Part shown: piece by piece, positions 23,877-35,936 of the stretch
Layout: each line of letters starts with the position of its first letter
How positions within the stretch are numbered: position 1 is the first letter of the stretch
NCBI RefSeq assembly: GCF_019649055.1
Contig: NW_026570318.1
Location: forward strand, 434,001 to 498,000
Length of the DNA: 64,000 nucleotides
Direction of reading: 5' to 3'
Source: Paramacrobiotus metropolitanus
Lineage: Eukaryota; Tardigrada; Eutardigrada; Parachela; Macrobiotidae
Notes under the pieces: model-generated
The model's database searches: none
Told to the model about the DNA's origin: nothing
The model's input: only the letters and a program-made list of their open reading frames with translations
Position numbers and translations under genes: made by a program

Positions 23877-26458
23877 CGTGTACAACTGAGCTCGGCAAAG
23901 ACCGGAATAAAATGAACAGTAGTTCTGCTAAGTTAATGTGATACCAATCAATGGCACTCGCACCCAGCTGCATCGCCTTATACACCGGTGCTTATTGCCG
24001 CGTCGAAGTTCCGGGTGGAAGCCTTATCAGCTGGAGCCTGTCAGCCGTCAGTGTCAGCAGTAACTGGTAATTAATTTTATAATTGCTACCCGCTTTGTGA
24101 TGACTGTTTAAAATTCAACGTATACATTTGAAATGCATATCGTTCGTTGGCAAACCTTGCGCAATCAGGACATGATTGCCCCAAGGACAGATTTCACGTC
24201 TTACAAAAGACAGTGTAGGAAGCTGTATATGTGTGACAGTGTAGGAAGCTGATCGAGTAGCTGTATATTAATTATCTGCCACTAGGCAATTCTAGTAAGC
24301 ACAGTCAGTCACGGGCTCAACTTACCAGGATAAATCGGAAATAACTGACGAGGAAGTAAATTTAATTTCTGGGTTTACTTCCATGTATATTCAGCAGCAG
24401 CAACAGGTAGCAGGAAATCTTAATGCTGCCCAAAAACGTCGTGACAGTGGTGGTTAGAGCGGGTACTAGTCATTTCCTTGATCTTCGTTCCGCATTTCGG
24501 TAGTTTGCTAGTTGACATATTGCTGATTCCTCCCATTTGCTCACTGAAAAATTAGTTGAATGGCAATTTTGCTGTTTTGTGATGTCGTTGAGTGACGTTC
24601 TGCCGCAAGCATTACGCTGAAAGATAGCTTACTTAGCGGTCCAGTCTAGAGAAATTATGTCTTGTGTAACTGGTCTGCAGCAGAATGTAGCGGTGCGGTT
24701 ATGCTAATGTACGGCTGGTAAACATTTTAATTAGTGGCTAACTGGTCCCGTACGTATCGCTTGATGACATACCATACACTTAAACACAGATACCACACAC
24801 CTACAACTGAATAAACACCCGTACTCACTGGTCACATAATCCGCTGCCAGAACCATCTAGAACGCTAAGGCACTTATCTCATAACATGTCTTGCGGCACA
24901 CGCTGCAGTATCACTGTGTGTAGCGTATGCTGCCACATTCCGTACTTTTAGTATTCATGCAAAGGTGGTGTCATTGTGAGCTTTGGTAATTCAGTAAATC
25001 TATTCATTTAAATACGATAAATCCAACTAACGTCGTGACGTCACTACGGTTCGCGGTCGTATCGCTGTATAAAATATCCCAACTTGAATCGCGACTAAAG
25101 TATCGACGTTAAAAGACCTTCTCCGTCAGCAGCAACGTTTCTGATATTGCACGCAGTCTACGGCATAATCGTGGTGCATACCCAGAATAACATGCGAACA
25201 TTTATTTGTTTGTTTTGATTAGGCGTAGTGCCACGTTATTATCATGGGACGAATGCACAGAGTGTCGGAGATCTACCAAATAAGTCATCGGTTCAGTTCA
25301 TCGGATTAGCTAGGTAATACCGTAGTCACGGCACCGCGGCACAGTTTAAGAATACGTTGCAAATTTTTTATAAGGCTTCTATCATCTCATTTTCATGCGC
25401 TTAATTTTTATCTTGTTTGCCTGATTTTTGTATACCGTATACAGGTTTTTATTACTTTTGCAGAAAACGGAGCTTCCTAAAGTCGGGCTGCTTTAAACAT
25501 CAGGAGAGCGACGCAATACGTACTGTTTGACTTCCTGACTGTCTTAAGTTACCGGGCTTCTTCCGCCCAGGGTGCTGCGGCAGGGTAAATCACCAAAAAG
25601 TAAATCTTGTTCCCCAAATAGTACAATGCATTTGTTAACTAATTTTATTAATCTAGTGTTTCATTCCGTCAGCTCTGCTGCAAAGATCAAATTTTAGAAC
25701 CAAACAAAAGGGTCAAGCTACACAAAGGAAAGGGCAGTCAGAAAAAAACTGCTTTCGTTTTTCAAATAATTACTCGCTTTTGCTAGAATAGTTGAGAACA
25801 TGTAGACCAATAAGTCAACGAAACGTACATTTGTCAGAACGGAGACTTTTTGATTCGATTGCCTTGTGTCGAGAAATGGCCAGGAGGTCACACCTATTAG
25901 CATATTAACTTCACAGAAGGAGAAAAAGCCCGCAATAAGGCTTAAATTGCGGCGCTGCAGCATCCGCGACTCTTTGTTTTCTAAGTTTAGGAAAGTCTCC
26001 TCTAGAGCCCTGCAACGGACTGGGAAATCCGATCCACTCCGAACCCACTCCGATTTTCGGACCGGATTGGACGGATTTCAATCTGGAAAATTCGGAGTCG
26101 GAGTGGTTTCGGAGTTTTTGTGCACCTGATCGGATCGGGTTTGGATGCAATCGAGACTCCGAATAATCCGTAATTAAATAAATATTAATAATTAATTTTG
26201 ATTGAATTTCACCGGCCTTCAAAACAAAAATATTCGTCAGCGTCGCGCTTCGCGCGATGCTTCCATTTGCGCTGAATTAATTTGCACCGAAGTATCTGCT
26301 TTTGTTTAGTAGACTGTTGTCAATTCTCTTTCATTTCCTTTTATTAATTTTCCTGACACTTTTGAATATTTAGAGTGTTTTACGATTGTTCTGATGTCAT
26401 TATTTGTTATCGTCTTATCAAATAATTTTAGTACTTATAACTACTTATATATTATATA

Positions 26459-26530
<72 letters not shown>

Positions 26531-27039
26531 TTTTATATATATATATATATATATATAATTTGAAATTGAAAGGTCTTTAAAAAGTTAAAGTTTCGAAGTT
26601 AAGTGGAAGAGCCAGATTTCAGCAAACGGTCTTACTTCAGAATGCTAGAAGTTCTTAAAAAACAGTTTAGTTACTGGATTTCCATAAAAGGTCACTTTGA
26701 AAACTTGTTTAGTATTTAAAGAGGTCAACGCTATGCGCAGGAGTTTTTCATTTTAAAGAAAACTCTGTACGCCAAAATCTGCAGATGAAAAAGTCGTACA
26801 GATCACCGTTTTTAGTGTACTTACGAGTTTTAGTACAATAATTCATGTGCGCGTTGCGTTGTGGATCGCATGTACATTGTTTGGACAAGTACGAGTAAGT
26901 TTGGACAAGTACAAGTACAGGTAATGTTTGTAAGTACTGTACTGCACACCGCACGTTGGGCAGTACAGCATCTATTCTAAGTGATCTTGTGTTAAAAGCA
27001 ATCCCGTATGCCGTCGATTCGTGTACAAAATTCAATACT
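23877..27039. other. Intergenic, repeats only
   Basis: No gene recognised. 26005-26165 is a degenerate array of TCCGA/TCGGA motifs in both orientations, probably a remnant transposon. 26445-26560 is an AT microsatellite (mostly TA dinucleotides). Confidence 0.5.
26445..26560. repeat. TA-rich microsatellite
   Basis: Three runs of alternating TA separated by AATATT-type breaks. Confidence 0.95.
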
Positions 27040-27700
27040 TTAGGCGAAGTACTGCACAGTGTGCATCCATCCACATATACCTAATTCCGTGAACTGGTGA
27101 AAAGTCAGTACTTTGTGTGAAGTACTGCACATTGTGCATCCATCCACATGTACCTAATTCCGTGAACCGGTGAAAGGTCAGTACTTTGTGTGAAGTATTT
27201 GCACAGTGTGCATCCATCCACATATACCTAATTCCGTGAACTGGTGAAAAGTCAGTACTTTGTGTGAAGTACTGCACAGTGTGCATCCATCCACATATAC
27301 CTAATTCCGTGAACTGGTGAAAAGTCAGTACTTTGTGTGAAGTACTGCACAGTGTGCATCCATCCACATATACCTAATTCCGTGAACTGGTGAAAAGTCA
27401 GTACTTTGTGTGAAGTACTGCACAGTGTGCATCCATCCACATATACCTAATTCCGTGAATAGGTGAAAAGTGAATAAAATTAAGTAAGTACTTCATGTAA
27501 AGTACTGCCAGAACTTTATAATTCCCAGTGTTCCCACATGCCGTGAATCGGTGAAAAGCAAGCAATTTAATTATGGAAGTACTACCAGTATTTTGTAATT
27601 CCCAGATGCCGTGAACCCGTGAATCGAAGAAACGTCAGTATTTTATGTAAAGTCTGCCAGTACTGTCAAGGAAGATTCAGTGATCACGTGAAAGTTCAAT
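27040..27700. repeat. Satellite array, 73-bp unit (about six copies plus diverged units)
   Basis: CACATATACCTAATTCCGTG recurs at 27072, 27145 (CACATGTACC variant), 27219, 27292, 27365 and 27438, giving a 73-base period (74 once). Diverged units continue to about 27700. 73 is not a multiple of three, so the overlapping MDGCTLCSTS... frames on the minus strand are artefacts of the repeat. Related to the array at 20085. Confidence 0.95.
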
Positions 27701-28139
27701 AAAGTTCAAAGTATCGACCAAAAGTTTACAAAAATTTTTTAAATGGAAGCCAGGGTTTAGCAATGGCATTTCCTAGCCGTCTAATTTATGTGTGATATTA
27801 CAGCCCCTTCCTCATTAGATATCAACGGGAACTGCACAAAAACGGCCGTACTGTAGCGCGAGTACTTGAACGAGAGCTTCTGCGCACCACCAGACACGCT
27901 TTTGCGTGGTCAACTGATTTGTACGAAATTCAGGTGTTCAGGCGCGAAACATTGGTCTAGAGAGTTACAGGAGACAACAATTCAAAAAATAATATTATTA
28001 CTGTTAACAGCTCCGAATGCGCGAAAGTTCTTGGCGTATCATCGGCCTGTAGCTATAACAATATGAAGTTGACACCGACACGGCGACACCGCACCGACTA
28101 CGTCACTTCGAGAGATGGAGGTTAATTTATGCATGTAGT

Positions 28140-30830
28140 CATTTTTTTTTCAAATCACCAAAGCAAAGCGAACGCTTTCTGTGTTCAAGAAAACAGAACT
28201 TCAGTCGGTCTTTCGGTCGTATAGGTAACGTCTGTCACCTGAGTAGTAAGTATTAACTTTTTAAACTGCAATATGGTGCTACTTTTTTGATTTATATAAT
28301 AATAAACTCAATTAATAAAACGAAACTTTTATAGGCACCCCCTAAAACCCTTGTTTCTTATAGGCAGTCCTTTTCGCATCCTATTTATTAAAGGCACTCA
28401 TTTTTGATTATTATTGTACATAGTACTATACTAGCAGACCCGTGCAAATTCCAAATTGCGCGGAATAAATAAGAGAAGAGTTATTCAATGTAAAAAAATA
28501 ATTGTTTTCAATTCTATAATTGTTAATTGTTTTCAATTGCTTCAACAGATTTAGGAAAGTTGTAGAATTTATGTTACTGTTAATATAATGTTACTGGACT
28601 GCCACGACAACCCCAGATATTAGCATATGAAATTTTTTAAAAAATTCTTTCCGGAATGGACCGGCCTTTGGCTTAGTTCTTCAGAAGGAATCCTTCGCAC
28701 CATAACAGTATAATAAACTAACTAATTAGCTATCATTCAAAATTTCAGAATATGTCACCAGTTGCAAAATAATAGCTATGTGATGTAAATACAACTTTTG
28801 CTGTCTGCTTATTTTTGTCATCACGATTCGGCCGGTCAGTCCCGCTGCTTCGAATTGCAAAGTAGTAGTACAGATAGCATTAGTATTGCGGCTGAGACTC
28901 CCGCGGTCAGGTCTTGTCTAGAAATACTCCCGCGGTCAGGCTTGTCAATCAAATTATCCAAAAATCTTCCGATTTTTAATTGGCTTTCTGTTTCTTTGTA
29001 TTCACAACGCAACTAATAGTAAATTAAAATTTACAATAACATAAATAGCCTATTTAAAATACTGTAATATATTTCTTTCATCGTCCGTAAATGTAAAGCC
29101 TCGCGCTTGCTGCTCCGCGAGCTCCGCTAGCGCCCAAACTCGGCGTCGCCTCAACTACTGAAGAAAATTATATACAGATAATTTCATTTAAGATTTAAGA
29201 GTACGGAATAATACGGTCGTGATTCAAGAGCTTTCCCCCATTCCCAGCAAAGTTGCGTTTGGGCTGTCTAAACAGTGGTGAGGTGACCATTTTTGCAGTG
29301 ATGGATTCTCAACTTTTCCCATTGGTTTCCTGTGTTATAGTTTTCTAAAGATTTCTTGCAAACGTTTGGTTTTTTCTGAAAATTGGCTTGCGATGGCAAA
29401 TCTACCCACTAAGGGCTACCGAATGATACGCAGACATGAAAGTTTGATTCAGTGGATCGGGCTGACGAACTCGACAGAGTGGGAATTTCGTTAAGGCTTA
29501 CGCGATTATTAGGGCGATTATTAGTAGTGATGATGATTATCACCCGAGACCTTTAAGCTGTCCTGACAATTCAAAATGGTTTGAACGAGTACTTTGTATA
29601 GGTATTTGTAAATACAAAATAAGACCATTAAACTAGGAAAGTGCACTCGCTTTTTGCGGGCACTGCATGTCCGAAGCGTAGCAGGACTATGAACAGAATG
29701 ATTGGCACCCCTTTTTACTGTAGACAATCCTCTTCGATTAAGTATTTAATGCTCTCATCGCGGTTGGTAGAAGTTTTAGTACAATGACAATGAAATCTCG
29801 GCCTCTGGCCCCGGTACGCATTTACGTAAAATTTCGCAAATAGGTAAATATTTCGAATACGTGTTTTGAAACTGTACAAAAATAATAATTTCTTCGGCTC
29901 TTGTAAAATAATTTATGCCCCTTCATGCAATGCTATGGGAGGTCACCGCCAGAATATGCACATATGCAAAGTAGTCAATGGCAGTCACATATCTGCTGAA
30001 TAAGGTCTGAAGTGTTGGATTTGGTAACTCTGGTGGCGGTTTATAAAAGGCCAAAGATTGACCTAAAAAGCAGCATTCCCATGTAGGTCCATCATGTCAA
30101 AAAACTGGTGACACCAAACTAGCCGGAGGGTTACTATTTTCACGAAATTGCACCTAGCAATGTTGGCCAATTACGATCCTGATTAAGCAATTTTCCAGAG
30201 GGAACTTTCTTAATAACCGGAATATTATTTGGCTTTGGTTTTTTGCTCCCGGAATTGTTTGTGTTTGCGCTTTTGGGGCACAACAAAACTGTCTGTGGGG
30301 ACGTATTTGCTGGGAAATGCACGATTGACAGCTTTTCTAGTATTCTTCGGTTTTTTAGTTTTTGTTAGGTTGCACAAACGTCAAGAGGCCGAAGTGGGTG
30401 TCACGAGAGGAGTGTCAGGTAGCCATATTATGATACTGAACAGTGTTTGCAACACCCAGCCAAGATACTGATTCAAAAATGCTTAGCAGAAACCGGTATA
30501 TTGATAATGTCACTACCGACTAATGATTCCATTATTGGTAACGAAACGCATCGCCTGTGACTGACAAAAACGCCCCTACGGACGTTTCTGCTGCGCTTTT
30601 TTGCCATTTTTATCAAAAGCAATAATCTTTTGATCATATCGGGTTGGTGACCACCGGCCCATGTATACGGCTACCGTGCATATGTGCGCATCCGGTTAAA
30701 AAATCATCAGCGTGCACACTTGCATTTCATGGCGGTGACCGACGCACAGACACCACATTTTGCATTATCCTTGAACACAGAAGACCTTCGCTGCGCTTTT
30801 TCGGAGCCGGGAGCAGGGTTGTAAGGCCCC
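28140..30830. other. Sequence inserted between repeat blocks, no gene
   Basis: No recognisable gene. A GC-rich patch near 29098-29150 (CTTGCTGCTCCGCGAGCTCC and on) is similar, in reverse complement, to the patch near 47210-47272, so it is part of another dispersed repeat. Several short open frames (for example 30229-30471) have no recognisable content. Confidence 0.4.
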
Positions 30831-31424
30831 GGTGAGTTGCATCAGCAGCCCCACCTGCACGCGGCTACTTAACTTTCAATTAGTTTGTAGATTTGCAGCA
30901 ACCAGTCAGTTTTTATGATTTCCGTGTCTGCTTTTTTGGCAATCCAAAAATTTAGCTGGATGAGAATTCTACCGATTATTTGACCATACAAAAGCTTGCC
31001 GTCGCGAAATTCTGCCTGCGCTACAACTGCCAGAGCGCCGTTGAAGCAAAACACTTAGCATACGAGTACTTTACCAATACGCTGAGTTACAGAGCAGTGC
31101 ACGTAGTGATGTACTCTTGTTGGATCATTTGGATCAATTGGATGTATTTCCATGACAACTGCCGTAGCTTACACTGTAAACTCAGCAGTCCGCACCAAGT
31201 GTCAAAATACAGGGAGCCTAAAAAATACCGAATACTTCCAGAATCCAGATATTATTATTATTATGTGTTGGTTTCACAAAGGGGTACACTCCTTCGGCGG
31301 TGATCATAAGTAGTACTGATGGGCTTATGAACGCATTGAAGTTTTTTGTACCATAATTCAATTAATTTATTCATAATTTCAATTAATTTATTCTTCTTTA
31401 ATTAACGGTGAAGCGGCACCCTAT

Positions 31425-31712
31425 CATTTCGGCCACCATTCATTTCGGCTATCATAGATTTGGTTACCGCGTTCGAATTTTAGCTTACAGTAACATGTAG
31501 TCAATGTCTCTGCTGTAAGGCTAGCCAAGGTACTCAAGCAATGAGCATTAAAAAAAATTTTGGAAACCTAAGATTACCTAAGAATAACCAAAGAAACAAG
31601 ATAACCTGAAAAACCTAAGAATAGCTGAATAACCTAAGAAACCTGAGAAACCTAAGAAAATCAAACGCGGTAACCGGATCTATGATAGCCGAAATGAATG
31701 GTAGCCGAAATG
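31425..31712. mobile_element. MITE with ~49-bp inverted repeats
   Basis: Arms 31425-31473 and 31664-31712 (CATTCATTTCGGCTATCATA and complement). The interior is a short AACCTAAGA-type tandem repeat. Non-coding. Confidence 0.85.
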
Positions 31713-31887
31713 AATGGACACGGATGAGGCACGTATAAAGCCAGCTCAGCTACGCTAAGTTCGGAACAATTGTGAATTGAATTAATAAGCATTTCGATGC
31801 GTCGTTTCGTGTTGCGTTTTGCAGCTTCCGGTGCAACTTTTTATGGGCAATTCAGTACGAAAATCGAAAATGTGTTATGTCAGTTAG

Positions 31888-32100
31888 TACTGTACTGACA
31901 CCCTGCACTCGGAGAAAGTTTTAGCTGTGCAGCCACGCGTACGTTGTACGACTGCGTTCACTGCTCACATACACGGCTTGCAACTGCATGCAGACTGCTG
32001 GCTACTGGCTGAACGCAATCGGCTTTAAATCCACCTGTCTACAGTACCGTGCTGCTCATACTGTACAAAATTTCTCCAAGTGCAGGGTGTCAGTACAGTA
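31888..32100. mobile_element. MITE with 30-bp inverted repeats (family X, copy 2)
   Basis: Arms 31888-31917 and 32071-32100 (TACTGTACTGACACCCTGCA..., one mismatch). Shares termini and an internal CTCATA-GTAC stretch with the element at 11603, so the two belong to one family. Confidence 0.85.
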
Positions 32101-33959
32101 ATCAGCCATGTCGGGCCTCCCATGCGGTTAACAAGAGGGTGTGACACTGAGCATTTTTGGGTGTTTATAGCAGCCTGTAAAAAAATTCTACTACTGGAGT
32201 TCTGTAAATTAACTACACCTGAATAATAAATAAGGGATTTGTTGAACCGTCGGTTATTTAGTTACCAGATTGTATGTGTGTTACCGGATTGTATGTGTTA
32301 GTTACCAGATTGTATGTGCAAATAAAAAATAAAAAAATAAAACTCATAAGTTGCTCAGAAGGTCCGAGATAATATAAAAGAACAGAACAAACCCTAAAAG
32401 TACATTAATATTATGGCTGCGTGCACGGGTAAACACAGGCGTTGGCTGGGCGTACGGATGAACTTTTTGGGTCGGCACGGGTATTGTCTGTGGGCACGAG
32501 GTCTGGGAACAGGCATTGGCTGCGTCCACAGGTAATTTATTAAGTTTTGAATTTATTTTATTCGTTTACTAATAATTTTGTTTTTTGAAATTTGTTTACT
32601 AATAATTTAACGCTTTTAATATTCTTTTATTTTGCAGTTTTTTTGAAATAAAATACTACAGAAATTTGTCACAAAATCCAAAAAAATACCGTTACGTAGC
32701 AGTACCCGGTTTCGAACCGTTCGAGAAAAAAAAACGTTCGTGTTTTCTTCACCCAAAAATATGTCCTCAAGATGGGTGTTTTTTGAGACCCAAAAAGCCA
32801 TTATATAGTTCTGTGGAATGTGCATTTAAAAGCTGAAATGTACATTAAAGGGCCTCCATAAGTATGATCCAAGATGCCGTTTTAAATACAGCGTGATGTG
32901 CTCCGACGATGTTTAAAATATTATACATAAAAAATTCCTTGTCGCAGAACCGGGGTACTGCAAGTTTTGTCGTCATATATCAAAAGTACTGTGCTACCAG
33001 CTAAATTGAGCTAATGCTTATTACGTTATTAGTGCAGCACTGTGAATTATTTGAAAGCCAGAGTAAGAAAACTCGAATATCAAATCAGCCAGCCAACACG
33101 AAAACGTAAGAAAATTCAAATTTAAAAAGCCGTGCACGCAGCCAACACCCGTGCAGACACCCGTGCTCACAACCAACACCCGTGTTTTCCCGTGCGCGCA
33201 GCATCGACCTAAAATATTTCAAAGCTTTCTGCTGGTCAACTTTTGTACAAGGTACAACTACCGTAATGTGGTGCAACAGATGTTACGGAGAAGCAGAAAA
33301 CAGCTTTTTATGGCGAGTAAAAAAGGTGCCCATAGATACTGGATGTTCTCCTAGATTTAAGCATTGAATCAGCGCTCAGCAAACGTTATAACATTACTCA
33401 CACCAGTTTGTTTTGGTTACTAGAGAGTACTGTAATAGAAATTCCCCACTCCGAAACTGCATTAATAAATGCTCTGAATAGCATCCGTATTTAAAATTCC
33501 ATTAAAAGGCTTAAATAAAATGCGAAAAAAATCATTCACCACTGCACCTTCAATGCAGAGCGGTGGGGCAATGTGGAAGGCGAATTTAAATCGTTTGGGC
33601 GAGGCACTTTGAACCAAAAAACCTAAAGGATGGTGAAGTATGTATATTATTGTATAATGCTGCAGAAACATTAGAGTAGAATTTTTCGCAATTACATCAG
33701 AATACTGTTAATTTCACGCAAAGCCAGCGAGCGATTTTTCAGCAAAAATTATATAAAAATTCCTTGAGTAATAGTAGAAATAGTTTCGAATTTCTTGAAC
33801 TTAAAGTTAAAGGTCAAGAATGATATATCATGTACAGAGTCCAAAGAACAATTGCAAGTTTCGCGCAAAGGCGATTGCTAAAAACTCTTTATAAAATGCC
33901 AAATTAGAATTAGAGTAAAATGCCACTTTTGGGGTACATCAGTTTCTGATTTTTGAGCA
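32101..33959. other. No gene seen
   Basis: AT-rich sequence between repeat blocks. A short CCGTGC(T/A)CACAACCAACACC repeat near 33130-33200 is echoed near 32400-32530 on the other strand. No coding potential defended. Confidence 0.4.
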
Positions 33960-34375
33960 CACTATTTATGGTTAATTAAATGAGCAAGTACATGTATGCA
34001 CTGTGCGTTCTGCAACATTTGCGCGTACTATGCGAAAATTAATGAGAAATACGGCTAACTTACTCCTGTATTTCGAATGAAAATTTTAGACTGAGTAAAT
34101 AAGGTATAGTAAAGATCTCCAGAGCTTCCAGAGCGCGGAACGAGAAGCCAACAAACGGTTTTATTGCAAAAATCGCTAGAGTATGAATCCAATAAAAAAT
34201 GGTTTTTTTTCTTTCAGTCTTTTGCAAAACCGGCTACAGCATTATCAGAATAGCAGTATGTACCCCACCTGTTTAATTTTTTAAAGTACGCACTTCTTCA
34301 AAAATCCCGGAGCGGCGCGTGCCTCCGTGCCACCCTTTCTAAATTCGCCATTGTGGCAGTGGGACGCAAAAAAAA

Positions 34376-35011
34376 CTTTATAAGGTGAATGAAGTAGCAC
34401 CACGGAGTCTGGAGTAGGGAAAATAATATGTACAGGTACAGTATGTTGCTAGATACGTCCGACAGTAGGAATCCAGCGGTCAGCCCAGCTTGTTGGCCGA
34501 GCGAAGCGAGGCCTTCTATACTCAGCTGGCCAAAAAGTCGAGTGTTTGTGTGTGTGTGTGTGTGTACACGATAACTTTCGAAGGATTTGTGCAATCCTTC
34601 TCAAATTTTGCATGATGATAGTATGACCCAAAACTGAGGTCGAGTTCGTTAATTAGCCAGATGTGACCGGAAATAGAGAAGATTGGGGACTCTGCAGTTA
34701 ACATAGCGGTCTACGGAGAATGAACTGTTGCAATCGGCTTACCACGAGCTTATGGTTACCCGATTGGAGCAATTTCTATAGCCATACATTTGCAGTACTT
34801 CAGGTCTTAATTTGTTGAAACCAAGAATGCTTTTTGCCTTGAGCTTGCTAATCGGGATTGCTAGTGTTTTTTTATTGTTGAGTACACGGAACATTAAGTA
34901 AAGTATGAAGAAAACATAATTCTTTGAACTATTGTCATAAGGTACTTCTGTATACGTGGCATCCGCCAGGCAGCGTCTTTCTTGCAGAACTGATTTAGAC
35001 AAATACCCCTT
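34376..35011. other. Flank of the LTR element; GT microsatellite
   Basis: 34547-34564 is a TG microsatellite followed by a stretch (ATAACTTTCGAAGGATTTG) that looks like a piece of a dispersed repeat. No gene. The last five bases, 35007-35011 (CCCTT), are the target duplication of the retroelement. Confidence 0.5.
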
Positions 35012-35288
35012 GCAGGGATGACGGTACGAGTTGTACGATACAACTCTGTACTACGTCACCACAGGTGTGCAGAGCCAGCCAGGTGGATATGTGGCCAGCG
35101 TGGTGTTGTGTTCTTTTAGTGTGTGAATATGCACAGTCTCGACTGGCATATTTTTCTCTTCCCTTTTGTGCCCTTTCCTCCGCAATGTATTGCATTCACT
35201 TATGAATAAAATTCCCATTTTATTCACGTGTGTTGTCTCATATTCATTCGTCATCCGGGATACGAGGATAAACCTCGTATTCCCTATA
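35012..35288 (+). repeat. 5' LTR
   Basis: 277 bp, no difference seen from the 3' LTR. Contains an AATAAA poly(A) signal near 35205 and, close to its end (about 35257-35285), a strong hairpin GGGATACGAGG-ATAAA-CCTCGTATTCCC (one bulge) with a five-base loop. Antisense open frames present in both LTRs are by-products. Confidence 0.95.
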
Positions 35289-35306
35289 TGGTAGCAGATC
35301 TGTGAA
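35289..35306 (+). other. Primer binding site
   Basis: TGGTAGCAGATCTGTG begins directly after the 5' LTR; TGG pairs with the CCA end of a tRNA. The tRNA cannot be named by eye. It partly overlaps a hairpin AGATCT-GTGAA-AGATCT. Confidence 0.6.
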
Positions 35307-35936
35307 AGATCTCGTCTCTAGAAGAGCCTCGATCTGTGCTGTTTACAGCGCAGACTAGAATCATATCTTTGGATCCCATCCTTGATCGGACGGATCCATA
35401 TTCCTGCGGATATTTGGGCACCATCAATTCTTCACTGACGAACAGTGGAAAGGGAGGAATCAACTCCAGAAGAAAATCAACCTCACGACGCGAACAGTTC
35501 ACGGAATAACGCTGCTGAACGTCCGACATTTCTGTGTACGAAACACGCTGTGTCACAGGGACAACAGTGAACCGTGTATGCGCGCCGTATCTTTTAAGGA
35601 AACGAATCCAGCAGTTGCCAAACGATCAAAGAATTGTTTCTAGAATTACTTCTGACGAACAGAAATCTTTACGAATAAATACGAAAAATTCCTGACCTTT
35701 TCAGATAAATTCTACGATAGAATTTCCTGGTTACGTACCTGGAATTTTGGTAGCTGTTAACTGTCTGTCTGTGGTAAGTGCACAGTAGCTAGATTATTAT
35801 CAGCCTAGCACGATAACAAAAGAAGCGGATATATCCGCATACAAAAAAATATTGCTACTGCAATAAAGCCGTGCCTTTCTGCCTGCTCATTGACCTGTAG
35901 AATTAAATATACTTGTATACTGTAATACGAAATACG

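Larger units (their letters stand above)
27850..34375. repeat. Decayed large repeat, copy 1 (interrupted)
   Basis: Three blocks, about 27850-28135, 30836-31255 and 33960-34375, match in the same order blocks at 48650-48930, 49193-49610 and 50140-50700. Here they are spread over 6.5 kb because of insertions, including two MITEs (31425 and 31888). On the minus strand the middle block keeps a frame (QAEFRDG, LLYGQ, IAKKADTE, WLLQIY) partly conserved between copies. No functional gene. Confidence 0.7.

Noticed and set aside
26005-26165. TCCGA-rich stretch as a protein-binding array or hAT element
   Set aside because: Left end resembles a hAT terminus (TAGAGCCCTGCAACGG) but no matching right end or target duplication was found.
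27040-27470. Regular direct repeats that could suggest a CRISPR array or a repetitive protein (MDGCTLCSTS frames)
   Set aside because: Units are contiguous with no unique spacers, the period of 73 rotates the reading frame, and the genome is eukaryotic; it is a satellite.
34298-34704. Frames with HTHTHT repeats
   Set aside because: Translation of the TG microsatellite.
34995-35254. Antisense frames in the LTR, repeated at 46694-47055
   Set aside because: Identical because the LTRs are identical; no domain, and they run against the element's transcription.
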